A model generated the notes under the pieces. That model was not told the origin of the DNA. It searched no databases and saw only the letters and a program-made list of their open reading frames with translations. A stretch of 21,600 nt of DNA. It comes from Chara braunii (lineage: Eukaryota > Streptophyta > Charophyceae > Charales > Characeae). Below are positions 8,946 through 17,337 of the stretch, one piece after another. Both the position numbers and the translations under genes were made by a program. Position 1 is the stretch's first letter. Every line of letters begins with the position of its first letter. The DNA lies in NCBI GenBank assembly GCA_003427395.1, contig BFEA01000147.1, forward strand, positions 715,483 through 737,082, read 5' to 3'.

Positions 8946-9320
8946 ATGGCGCTTTGTGATGACCCGCCGGAGATTCAACTATCATGTGGTTCGTATGGCT
9001 TGTGCCGCGAGGAGTATGAAGGGATAGTGCATGCAAGTTTTTGCTTCCATACGTACAACGACAGTCAGTACTGTACTCGTGTACGGCACCCTGACATGTC
9101 ATGTCCAATTTGTAGACATGGGCTGGAACGACAATGCCTCTATAATTGCGGTCGATGTGCCTCTGTGTTCCAAGCATGTAGGAGCCACGTAGCCTGTGAC
9201 ATCTGTCTGCGCCATGCCATTCGATGCAGCAACTGTGTCTGCGAAAATTGGATGTGGCGCTTCCATTGCCCACACCTGAACCGGTCCTGTCCAGTCTGTA
9301 GAGGTGGCCACTTGCCATAG
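8946..9320 (+). CDS. Cys-rich RING-like protein, C-terminal module (124 aa, intact)
   Basis: The frame is open from before 8870. I prefer the ATG at 8946 because the homologous ATG at 3372 in copy 1 precedes the same C-D-x-P-P-E-I-Q-L motif. The protein has an N-terminal subdomain with L-C-R-E-E-Y-E-G-I, spaced Cys and His and H-P-D-M-S-C-P-I-C-R. A RING-like subdomain follows: C-L-Y-N-C-G-R-C, then C-R-S-H-V-A-C-D-I-C, then C-P-H, ending S-C-P-V-C-R-G-G-H-L-P. The C-x2-H-x2-C-x2-C and C-P-x-C elements match C3HC4 RING spacing except for a short loop between the first two pairs. No signal peptide or membrane segment is evident. Zinc binding is likely; ubiquitin ligase activity is a guess. It may be the last exon of a longer gene or a surviving fragment. 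Confidence 0.55.
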   Translation: MALCDDPPEIQLSCGSYGLCREEYEGIVHASFCFHTYNDSQYCTRVRHPDMSCPICRHGLERQCLYNCGRCASVFQACRSHVACDICLRHAIRCSNCVCENWMWRFHCPHLNRSCPVCRGGHLP

Positions 9321-10075
9321 CCATTAATTGCTCCTCAACCCACAATTTTCTTTTTTGCAACCCTGTGCCATTCTAGAGTAGTCTGTTCCAGCGGTGAATA
9401 TTTAGAATTTTGTGAAGCTCGTTATACACCTCTTCCCTGCCCTTTGCATGTCATACTCTATTCTGCCATTCACATATTTCTTTCCTGCCTTTCGCCCCCA
9501 CCTCCCCTGCCGCATACTCCTATAGAACTCCTCCTTCTATCCCTTCCCCTCCACCCTCCCCTCCACTCCCTTTGTGCTACTAACAAATACATACGAACGA
9601 GCATCATTAAGAGAACAAACGATATGGAGATCAGAAATGAAATGAACAAAAGTATGAAGATGAAGGACGGACACAAAGACCGTATAAGCTGAAGATCTGA
9701 AGTGAAATGAACAGGAGTATGAAGGTCTGGAGAGAAATGCGCAGGAGCATACCTTCCCTTTTACTCTGCCTCCTGAATATAACATGCAACTGGGCCGTGA
9801 AGGCACACGGGGATGTGGGCAGCTGCCGCTCAACCACAATCAACATGGGTGGCCTTGTACGTAAGAGGCACAGTAAAAGGGGAGTTGCAAGAACAAGGGC
9901 TACCCCAAGGACAACCAAAAAACTGTCTAATTATAAAATTGCTTTAATATTTTGGACGGTGACGGTCTCATCTCAAATGTTCTCGTTGTCTGCAATAGGA
10001 CAAAGACTGCTTCGATTCTGAGTCTATTCATCTTGGTGGAAGTGGGGCTGTTGTGGGGAAAATCTATAACACACA
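9321..10075 (+). other. 3' non-coding part of family A copy 2
   Basis: This aligns with 3748-4233 (copy 1) and, in its second half, with 13180-13800 (copy 3). It contains an internally repeated word (AGATCTGAAGTGAAATGAACA-like) at about 9630 and 9690. No gene is supported. Confidence 0.6.
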
Positions 10076-10420
10076 TGAAGGAATGTCTGTGGGTGGCCAT
10101 AAGTTTTTCTCTGGGTGAGAATGTATGTTTGGAGTTTTGCCCACAGTATCTTCATGAGGAAGGCTCAAAGAGTGTTTGTTGTGAGTGTCATTCACACGGG
10201 CTGCTCTTTTGGAGCACATGGAAGAAAAGGGCGCTTCCAAGGTATTTTAAGCAGTAGTGCTCCTGGTGTTGCGTGGAGATCTTGTGGAGTTTGGTATGAT
10301 TTATGGTGGTTTTGCGGGCTTACATAAGAGGGATCTCTAGTTTTTTTCAGACCATGTGCAGCGTGGTCGGTGCTTTCTTGGTTAAAGCCTTTTGTGATGT
10401 GTAACTAGTGTTGTGTTGGG
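10075..10420 (+). repeat. Family B repeat, copy B3
   Basis: It starts with TGAAGGAATGTCTGTGG directly after the ACAC end of family A copy 2. It follows the B1 core through TTTTGGAGCACATGG and the GTGGAGAT-TTGTGGAGTT words, then diverges. Confidence 0.7.
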
Positions 10421-10422
10421 GG

Positions 10423-10900
10423 CTATACACTCTAGGGGCCAGACAACAAAGTGAAAGGGAGGATGTATAGCGGGGGCTCTCTGTCCTGGCAGATTTGAGC
10501 AGTTAGGATCAGGTGCATAATAGCGAGCTAGTCTTCTTTTGTGGCTGGTTGTTTTGTTTATTATACATGGCCTAATTTTTCTGGCCCCCTTTAGAGCATT
10601 GGTTGTCTCTTTGATGAAGGAATATTTGTGGGTGGCCGCAAACTTTTTTTTGGCGGGAATGTATGTTAGGAGTTTTGGCCATGGTATCTTCGCTAGGAGG
10701 CTGAACGAGTGTTTGTTATGGGTCTTTCCCACAGGCTGCTCTTTTGGAGCACATGGAAGAAATGGGGGCTTCTAGGGTGTTTTAAGCAATAGTGCTTCTG
10801 GTGTCGTGTGGAGATCTTGTGGAGTTTGGGATTATGTCACTCTATACACTCCAGCGGTTAGACAGCAAAGTGAAAGGGAGGTTGTCTAGCCATAAAGTGA
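10423..10900 (+). repeat. Family B repeat, copy B4, bounded by a ~50-bp direct repeat
   Basis: It carries both the upstream B module (CTCTCTGTCCTGGCAG at 10478) and the core from about 10614. A ~50-bp word starting CTATACACTC and containing CAAAGTGAAAGGGAGG occurs at 10423 and again at 10842, about 419 bp apart, bracketing the copy like boundary repeats. A minus-strand open stretch at 10382-10732 is probably fortuitous. Confidence 0.65.
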
Positions 10901-11078
10901 GATGCTGGTGACGTGAGTGGGTCGTCTTGGATGAATAGCAGTGTCAGTGTTGTTGTAGTTGTGCAACTAGTTTTGTGGTTTTGTGGATCGACTCAGCACA
11001 CGTGGTCAACGACACTCGAAATCTTCACTCACACTAATTTTGAAGCGAAGATATTTTAAGTTTTAACATTTTTTAGGG
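10901..11078. other. No feature seen
   Basis: GT-rich and then AT-rich DNA between family B and the poly-T end of the next element. Confidence 0.5.
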
Positions 11079-11893
11079 TTTTTTTTTTTTTTTTTTTTTT
11101 TTTCCCCAAAAACAAGGCCTTATGGACCTGGCTCCTTCTATTCTGGGGAGCGTCAGTCCGGTTCCTATTCCACCGGCAAGTCAAAAAGTACATTACATCA
11201 ATAAACACTCATACACGCTTCCTTCCGTCAGGCCGAAGGACCCCTGAACAGCATTGATTACTCCACTGCGGTGGAGGATTGACTGTCAGCTTGCCCTGTC
11301 CCTCTCTTTCCTCTCAGACCTGGATTCCAGATCTGCCAGATAGCGCCCTTGACCCTAGAAAGAGCTCATCCGTTGTCCTTGCCGACCTGTTCCCTCCCCA
11401 CACATCTCCCTGCCCCTTTGGATGATCAACCGTCTATCCTTAAACCCTAAAACTTCCGCCTGCGCTCCTGTCCTCCAATCGTCAACCTTGGAACCTGGCA
11501 GGACTTCGTTTGCTTCCGGACCTCTGTGATGAAATCTTTCTTTGCAACCCTCGTTCCTGCTCCGGTATTATCACCTTCTCCACTTTGTCCTCTTTTCTCC
11601 CACGTTCCCTCTTTGTCTGTACCCTCTGGGCCTCTTGAGGATTGTATACATTCATTTGCGGCCAAAGATGCGAATATGCCCTCCAACGTTATCTGTTGTT
11701 GAAAGCCCCTTTCTGGAGTTGAATTGTGCCATACTCTCCAGCATACCCGGTCCTGTCGCAATTCTGCAGCCTTGCCATATACCAGCCAATTCTTATAGAA
11801 AGTCGGCCTCTCCTTCTTCTGCTGTTCTTCCTCTTCTGTCCAGGCTTGCTTGATCTTCCGCCAGTTCAGCGATTTAGAAAGCGCTGAAAATGC
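11079..11893 (-). mobile_element. Poly-A-ended LINE-like fragment
   Basis: Read on the minus strand, it carries a 148-codon open frame and about 340 bp of 3' sequence, then CCCCAGAATAGA and 25 A (poly-T at 11079-11103 on plus). The CCCAGAATAGA tail word also occurs before another poly-A at 15016-15062. This fits a 5'-truncated LINE or LINE-mobilised retroposon. No reverse transcriptase domain is visible, and I did not find a convincing target-site duplication. Confidence 0.5.
11447..11893 (-). CDS. 148-codon open frame of unknown function (5' truncated)
   Basis: The frame is open from a stop at 11894-11896 to the stop ending at 11447, with no upstream ATG, so the start is missing. It begins with a charged, helical segment (W-R-K-I-K-Q-A-W, E-E-E-E-Q-Q-K-K), then W and Y-rich residues (F-Y-K-N-W-L-V-Y-G-K) and W-R-V-W-H-N, and ends in a basic tail. 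It has the composition of a real protein and sits upstream of a poly-A tail, so it is probably the 3' part of an ORF in a retroposon. I recognise no family. Confidence 0.4.
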   Translation of the reverse strand, partial: AFSALSKSLNWRKIKQAWTEEEEQQKKERPTFYKNWLVYGKAAELRQDRVCWRVWHNSTPERGFQQQITLEGIFASLAANECIQSSRGPEGTDKEGTWEKRGQSGEGDNTGAGTRVAKKDFITEVRKQTKSCQVPRLTIGGQERRRKF

Positions 11894-11939
11894 TTAATGC
11901 CACTACTTCAGATAACGTTGAATAAAATTTCAAAATGTT

Positions 11940-12660
11940 CAGCGTTCGCGCCCCCTGTCCGATTGCGCATGAACACTGAACATTCTGAAGACTTTTAAGT
12001 GGTGAATACACTGAAAATGCTGAAGTACACCCCCCCCGTCTAAGTGGCTAGTGTTGAAGACACTGAAAATTTTGAAACCCCCTTGCATCCCCCTCTTTTG
12101 TTTTCGTAACGGGGGGGTGTACTTCAATATTTTTTGTGGATTCACCACTTCAAAACCTTCGCACCCCCTGTCCAGGTGTGTATGAGCGCTGAACATTCTA
12201 AAGACTCTGAAGTGGTGAATCCCCTGAAAATGCTGAAGTTGACCCCATCTGTCCAACTGTGTAGGAACGTTGAAGTTATGAAAATTTGGAAGTGGTGAAG
12301 ATGCTGAAAATTGTGAACCCCCCCCTGCCTCCCCCGGTTTTGTTTCTGTAAGGGGGTGTGTACTTCAACATTTTCAGTAGATTCACCACTTCAAAACCTT
12401 CAGAATGTTCAGCATTCGCATCCACCTCTCTAGGCTTGCAGAAACGCAGAAGATTTTGAACATTCTAAAGTGGTGAATCCACTGAAACGATGAACCAACC
12501 CCCCCTCACTACGTTTGTAAGAACGCTGAACATTTTGAACATCCTGAATTGAATCCAGTGCAAACTTTGAACCCACCCCCCCTCTCTAGGCTTGTACCCC
12601 CTTTGTCCAAGTGTTCAAAATGTTGAGTACACCCCCCCTTTCGGAGTGTCTATGCCCGAG
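11940..12660. repeat. Foldback/minisatellite array of CTGAA words
   Basis: The motif set GAACATTCTGAAGACT, GAAGTGGTGAAT and CTGAAAATGCTGAAGT followed by C-runs appears near 11970-12045, 12180-12250 and 12270-12320. It is inverted at 12108-12165 and 12355-12415. Adjacent copies in opposite orientation can form hairpins of roughly 60 bp. No reading frame is supported. Confidence 0.75.
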
Positions 12661-12734
12661 TGTGTATGAAGGTTGAAAGCATTTTATGTAAACGCTGAAT
12701 GTTAGAGGGCCCGTTAACCTTCTCTCATTATTTC

Positions 12735-12870
12735 TGGATGGAATGAGAGAGAGAGTTTGGGGTTTCATGCTTTTTTTGTGGAGCTGTGTATAGCCCCCAA
12801 ACACGGCCTTGCTAAGCTCTCTGTTCAAGCGGATCGACGCAGTTAGGGACAGGACCGTACTAGCGGTCGT
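12735..12870 (+). repeat. Family B upstream-module fragment
   Basis: It shares AGAGAGAGTTTGGGGTTTC, the CTTGCTA-GCTCTCTGT word and GTTAGGGACAGG-like words with 5190-5290. The B core is absent. Confidence 0.6.
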
Positions 12871-13047
12871 GCCATTGGGTCGTGCCATTGGATGTTCATG
12901 GTTGAGTGGGTGTGTGGAGTGGGTTTTATGATTGTGTCAGATTAGTTTCTCAGACTTTCTGCCATTCTTGTCAGGGGTTTGGATCGAAAGCCGGACTAAA
13001 CAATCTGGGACAATCATGTTTTTCTTTGTGGAGTTGTGTATATCGAA
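12871..13047. other. No gene; short spacer
   Basis: GT-rich DNA. TTTTTCTTTGTGGAGTTGTG at 13019-13038 resembles 12769-12788, hinting at a second partial copy of the same module. Confidence 0.4.
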
Positions 13048-13800
13048 CATGATGACACGAACGTGGGGAACCTAGCACCTTCTATTATATTGCTCATCTG
13101 TACATTTTTTGCTTATGGATGGTTTGTGATGGCATGTGGATGGAATGAGCGAGAGAGTTTGGGAATGTTGATAAACACACACATACCAACAAACGAGCAT
13201 CTCTAAGAGAACAGACAAAATACATGCCGAAGATCTGAAGATTATACCCCCCTTTCACTCTGCCTCCTTTCATAACGTGCAAGTTTGTCATTAATGCACA
13301 CGGGAATGCGAGCAGCTGGCGCTCAACCACAATCAACGTGGCCAGCCTTGTATGTGAGAGGCACGGTAAAAAGGGAGCTGCAAGAACAAATAGAAGGTGT
13401 AGCCCACGGTCCTGCCTTCTGTGTCATCGGGTACCCCACGCTCCTGCCTTCCAATTATGATGGTTTGCGACTGTCCACTCGGGCCTCCCAGCAGCCATCA
13501 TGGGGAGGAGCGTGGGTGAGTGCAAGACTGATGCTCCCCGGAACAGAATGGAGCCGGTGGAATATGAATAGAACGGAGACGGAACCCTCAGGCCCCATTT
13601 TCTGAAACAAAAAAAAGGGGTACCCCAAGGAAAGCAAAGTAAAGATAGTCAAGAAAGGGATATAACGGATCTACTCTGCTCCATGTTGCTTGAATAGAGG
13701 TAAAACTTCTTTCATTGACTGCAACAGAGGTAGAGCTGCATGGATTTTGGATCTATTCATCTGGGTGGAACAGCGGACAGCAGCTGTTGTGGTGAAAACA
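13048..13800 (+). mobile_element. Family A deletion derivative, copy 3
   Basis: The 5' leader (13048-13175) and the 3' end (13180-13800) match the two ends of copy 2, but the RING-like gene and its 3' UTR are missing. The junction lies near 13170-13185. It ends in an ACAC/CCACC run at 13797-13838, comparable to the ACAC end of copy 2 near 10065. The shared boundaries are the best evidence that family A is a discrete unit. Confidence 0.65.
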
Positions 13801-13838
13801 CACACACAGCCACCCACCCACCCACACGCCCACACAGA
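13797..13838. repeat. (AC)n / (CCAC)n simple repeat
   Basis: ACACACAC followed by repeated CCACC words, at the end of family A copy 3. Confidence 0.85.
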
Positions 13839-14397
13839 CACATCCTGAATATACAACACAGCCACTACATGATGCGCATCGACTTGGTAAATTTTGACAC
13901 GATGTATGGTTGCGTGTCGTGTGGCATGGCCGGTTGCACATTAGGTCCAGCCCAGTTTGACCTGCCAACCCATTGCTTTCCCTCCCCGATTTGGCCCCAA
14001 CGGCAAGGCCTGCTAGGGGATGTTAGGTCATGACTCGTAGGTTCTTTGAACCACCAGTACCTCCGAGCCTCTTTTTGCCGAGGTGGACTCTCGCTGTGCA
14101 CCAAGCTTTGCTGAAACGCTAGAACAGCCTTTTTCTTTTCCTTCTTTAGGCTGGCTCCGCCAGCTGTTTGGATCCGGTGGCCCTGAGCCTCTGCAGAACC
14201 TGGAATGTCACATTTCTATTTTGCAAAGTTTTGCCTGGGAAAGTTAGTGGTGGTTTAAGACTAACGTCTTCACCCAAATAGAACGCCCGACAGAGTAGTC
14301 ACGCCCTGGATTGGTCTGCGACTGACCAGCCAATCATTTCACCAGTCGGCACCTACTGGCCAGCTGTCAATCGGCACCCTGCAAAAAAAAAAAAAAA
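13839..14397 (+). other. No intact gene; probable retroposon debris ending in poly-A
   Basis: The stretch ends in 15 A at 14383-14397 after a GGCACCCTGC word, like a retroposon tail. At 14266-14290 it contains GTCTTCACCCAAATAGAACG, which matches the terminal repeat of the foldback MITEs at 15558 and 15640. Confidence 0.4.
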
Positions 14398-15062
14398 GCT
14401 TCAGCAGGGTCCATAGCCCCCAATAGGCCCACCAACACCTTTATACACCTTTATACACCCCTCCGACACCCCATACTGCCCCCCAACACCCGCATACCCC
14501 CTCCATATCCCCCTGTACCTCCCCCTTCCCCTTCCCCCCCCCCTCCTTTCCACAAAAGTTTCTCAGCGGATTTGGGCTGTACTCAGCAAGCGCAGTACAG
14601 CCCCAAACTCAGGTACGAAAACAATCGGTGGATGGCCCTTTAGAGACTGGTCGGCCTGACCGGCAGGCAAGAAAACCGTCGGCCGTCAGGTTCTGCGGTA
14701 GGGGATCCGACAACCCTGACACTTGGATTTTGGAAGCATGAGTGAGTGCGTGAAGGGAGGCCTGGAGACTGGAGGTCCTGCCCAGGGCCCCTAACCTGGC
14801 CCCTGGGACCCGCATAGTGTGGGTCTGGGTACCTCATAAGGGTTTCCCAGCTGCTATTTGGGCCCTGGGTGGGGACAGGCATTCAACTCCATGCAGCCCC
14901 TGCAGCCCCCCCCGGTACCCCGACTAGGGTGATGGGGGTGCGAGGCTACACTGCTCTTAAGCTCTTTCTTTCTGATGTCCATACTTGCCGTTAATATGCA
15001 ACCCGACTGCCGCCTCCCAGAATAGATAGGGCCTATGGCTTTCCAAAAAAAAAAAAAAAAAA
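14398..15062 (+). mobile_element. GC-rich poly-A-tailed retroposon fragment
   Basis: It starts directly after a poly-A tract and ends with GACTGCCGCCTCCCAGAATA (15004-15023), then a short linker and 18 A (15045-15062). The tail resembles that of the minus-strand element at 11079, which suggests a shared 3' end recognised by the same LINE machinery. 14400-14550 is C-rich low-complexity DNA. No reading frame is convincing. Confidence 0.45.
14574..14603. other. Perfect 10-bp hairpin
   Basis: GGGCTGTACT (14574-14583) and AGTACAGCCC (14594-14603) pair fully around a 10-base loop. Flanking TTT and AAA extend the stem past one unpaired C. Confidence 0.7.
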
Positions 15063-15557
15063 GTACATGTAGCAAGTTACTAGTGACATACCAGAATTCA
15101 GTCCATCATAGTGTGAACTTTGAAGTTTATAACTTCAAACCTTTTTCCACCTTCTTGATACCCTTTCAGACCAAGCCTCACCAAGGGCCTCCCTCTAATG
15201 TGCGAAATGAGAATGAATCTTCTGCTGTAACATGGGAACGTACGCCACCATGTTTTTTGTCTTCTGTGCCTGTGGTGAGTAGAGGACTGAGGCCCCTCAA
15301 TAAGCTCGGACTTGACCTTCATCTGACAAGTGCAAAATAAACATACTGATACCGAACTGAAAAGATGTCTTTGTTTGCCTTTTGTCCGGATTCCGCAGGG
15401 TTTTCCGAGGCAGACATTCTGGGCTGTACGGCCTGGTAGTATAGACCACAGCAATGATGCCCAGGTTGGGCACTTGCGAACGACAATACTGGGAGAAACC
15501 AAGAAGATGAAGACTGAAGCCTTGCAAACAGAGGAACACGAGTTCAACGTAAAGAAC
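15063..15557. other. No intact gene; repeat fragments
   Basis: 15197-15221 (AATGTGCGAAATGAGAATG) recurs with two changes at 21436-21460. A ~35-bp word ACCAAGAAG...GAAGCCTTGCAA at 15497-15530 recurs at 15678-15707 beside a MITE end. The long minus-strand open stretch at 15098-15715 crosses a foldback and is not called as a gene. Confidence 0.4.
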
Positions 15558-15672
15558 CTACCGTCCTCACCCGAATAGTACGCCTGGTCGTTATAGCTGT
15601 ATCTGGACTGAGAATTGCACCAAATATGGCTATAATGACCGGGTGTTCTATTCGAGTGAAGACGGTAGCTAA
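15558..15672. mobile_element. MITE-like foldback 1
   Basis: CTACCGTCCTCACCCGAATA starts the left arm, and the complementary arm ends at about 15672 with GAAGACGGTAG. The arms are about 38 bp with a few mismatches around a ~35-bp centre. This fits a miniature inverted-repeat element of about 115 bp. The target-site duplication is not clear. Confidence 0.65.
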
Positions 15673-15804
15673 CATTGACCAAGAAGTTTGAAACGGAAGC
15701 TTTGCAAGCAGGCAAAAACCAGTCAAATAAGAAAGCAAATTATCTGCCTGGAAGGCAGGTTGTTATTCACTTGCCATGAATCCGGAGCATCCATCCAGCT
15801 GTTA

Positions 15805-15925
15805 CTACCGTCTTCCCGGGAATGGAACGTACGGTCATTATGCCTGTATTTAGGTCAATTTTCAGTCTATATACAGCGATAACGACCATACGACATACGT
15901 TGTATTTGGGGCAAGAAGGTAGTGA
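15805..15925. mobile_element. MITE-like foldback 2 (diverged)
   Basis: CTACCGTCTTCCCGGGAATG opens it and GGCAAGAAGGTAG closes it, with GGTCATTAT and ATAACGACC as inner complements. It has the same family of ends and nearly the same length as the foldback at 15558, but with more mismatches. Confidence 0.55.
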
Positions 15926-16434
15926 AGGTGCAGTTAGCACCCTTGAATACCTAAACACCAAATGGACTCAGGAAAACCTGTTCCTGCTACGTCTCCTTTA
16001 TCCAGGGTGTTCTGACGATGTTGGAAACTTCTAATGCTCGTTCTCGAGCCAGAGTACTTTTCCTTTTGATGGTGGCAAGAGTAATCTTCCTTTTGATGGC
16101 CTGGATGCTGGAACTCAACGATAAAGTTAATGGCACATCCATTGAACTCTGAATGACAAAACGGAGGGGAGGTTAGAATTGGGACTGCGGAATGATGAAC
16201 AAGCTGCCACTCTTCAACCCCCTGCCTGCCTTCCTTCCTCTAAAAGGGAAAAACTTGTGAAAAGGAAAGAAGGGTAAGAAAAATCTGGATGTCTGAGTGA
16301 ATGAAGGAAGACAAAAAAGAGCAGCATAGGGGAGAGAGAGATTGCACCACGAAGGGCTCTTGATTATTGAAAGTCTTGCATGACCTGAGAGCATTTTGTT
16401 TCCTTCTGCGTTGGCCCTCTCCGTTTTGTCCTTG
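15926..16434. other. No confirmed gene; possible upstream exon region
   Basis: Short open stretches occur (for example up to 16034, and 16046-16120 with a repeated L/F-P-F-D-G motif). 16405-16450 is pyrimidine-rich and ends in TCAAG, which fits a 3' splice site at 16450/16451 for the gene that follows. I cannot place an upstream exon. Confidence 0.35.
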
Positions 16435-17127
16435 ATGTTTTGTTGTCAAGGTCGTGATGCTGCCGTCTCACCGCAAGCACCAATTGATGTCAAACCACCT
16501 GGACCAGCAGATTTTTATCTGGATCAGATGTTCTTGTTTGAGACCTCGCAAGCCGCCACATCTGTGGACTCTGGTACGTCCATAATGCCACCTGCATCAA
16601 CAATGCCTATGGGGAATACCAAAGGCCCGTTTGATCGGCAGAATTCCACCCAAGGGACACATCTGAACACGGCAATGACCGCAGCTGCTGCAGTGACAGC
16701 ACATCATTCATCAGCTTCAGCAACTTCCATTCTGTCTGGCTCTTCACCAAGCTCATGCATTCTTCCAATCTCAACGAGCATCACATCTTCAACAATCTGC
16801 ACTAGCTTGCGCATACCACGCTCGCCTATTGCTCTAATTACAACCCCCTCTCTCCAGTCTCCATACTCAACGTCACTGGGAGCTCAGCTCATTCAAATGC
16901 CTGGAGTATCAGCATCTTCGTCTCCTCCGCTCTGTTCCAGTACTATTGGAGGGAGTTTCAATAGTGGAGTGCTGCTCTCTCCTCTTATGGGTATTGGGAC
17001 AAACTTCTTCATGTCGCCATCACCAAGGTCCAAAGATCTGATGGTTGGGATGTCGCCACAACAGATACCGTCACCTCCAAGCAAACCAGAGGAGCTTTCA
17101 GTGGTGCCTGATATCTTACGAATCGAT
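16435..17127 (+). CDS. Ser/Pro-rich protein of unknown function, exon before the microsatellite intron
   Basis: The frame is open across this whole exon. The first ATG in frame is at 16435, but the pyrimidine tract ending in AG at 16450 suggests that the exon may instead begin at 16451 as an internal exon. The protein starts with an acidic-aromatic segment (D-F-Y-L-D-Q-M-F-L-F-E), continues in long Ser/Thr/Ala/Pro-rich disordered sequence, and has an S-P-S-P-R and I-P-S-P-P-S-K-P cluster near the end. It contains no enzyme motif, membrane segment or zinc pattern. The exon ends in phase 0 at a GTAAGC donor. A disordered regulatory protein is plausible, but no family is recognised. Confidence 0.5.
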
Positions 17128-17131
17128 GTAA

Positions 17132-17199
<68 letters not shown>

Positions 17200-17200
17200 N

Positions 17201-17293
<93 letters not shown>

Positions 17294-17337
17294 CTATCCT
17301 TCCCCTAACCTCTAGCTGTTGTCCTTGCCTTCCTCAG
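17128..17337 (+). other. Predicted 210-bp intron made largely of (CT)n(GT)n
   Basis: The donor GATGTAAGC and acceptor CCTTCCTCAG are both good, and splicing joins codons in phase 0. A nearer AG at 17291-17293 would shift frame and meet a stop within four codons, so the later acceptor is preferred. The microsatellite at 17133-17291, including an undetermined base at 17200, fills most of the intron. Confidence 0.55.
17133..17291. repeat. (CT)n(GT)n compound microsatellite
   Basis: About 120 bp of CT followed by about 37 bp of GT. The N at 17200 shows that the array was not fully resolved during sequencing or assembly. Confidence 0.95.

Larger units (their letters stand above)
7418..10075 (+). 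mobile_element. Family A element, copy 2 (most complete)
   Basis: The 5' leader at 7418-7545 matches copy 3 at 13048-13175, sharing ACGTGG...TTCTATTATAT, TTATGGATG and GGAATGAG-GAGAGAGTTTG words. The 3' end at 9585-10060 also matches copy 3 (13180-13800), including CTATTCATC-GGGTGGA-like words just before an ACAC run. Between them lies the RING-like gene absent from copy 3. No LTRs, terminal inverted repeats or transposase are visible, so class and mobilisation route are unknown; the unit may be non-autonomous. Confidence 0.6.

Noticed and set aside
15098-15715. 205-codon minus-strand open frame
   Set aside because: It runs through a MITE foldback and duplicated words, and the matching residues follow the inverted repeat and not a domain.
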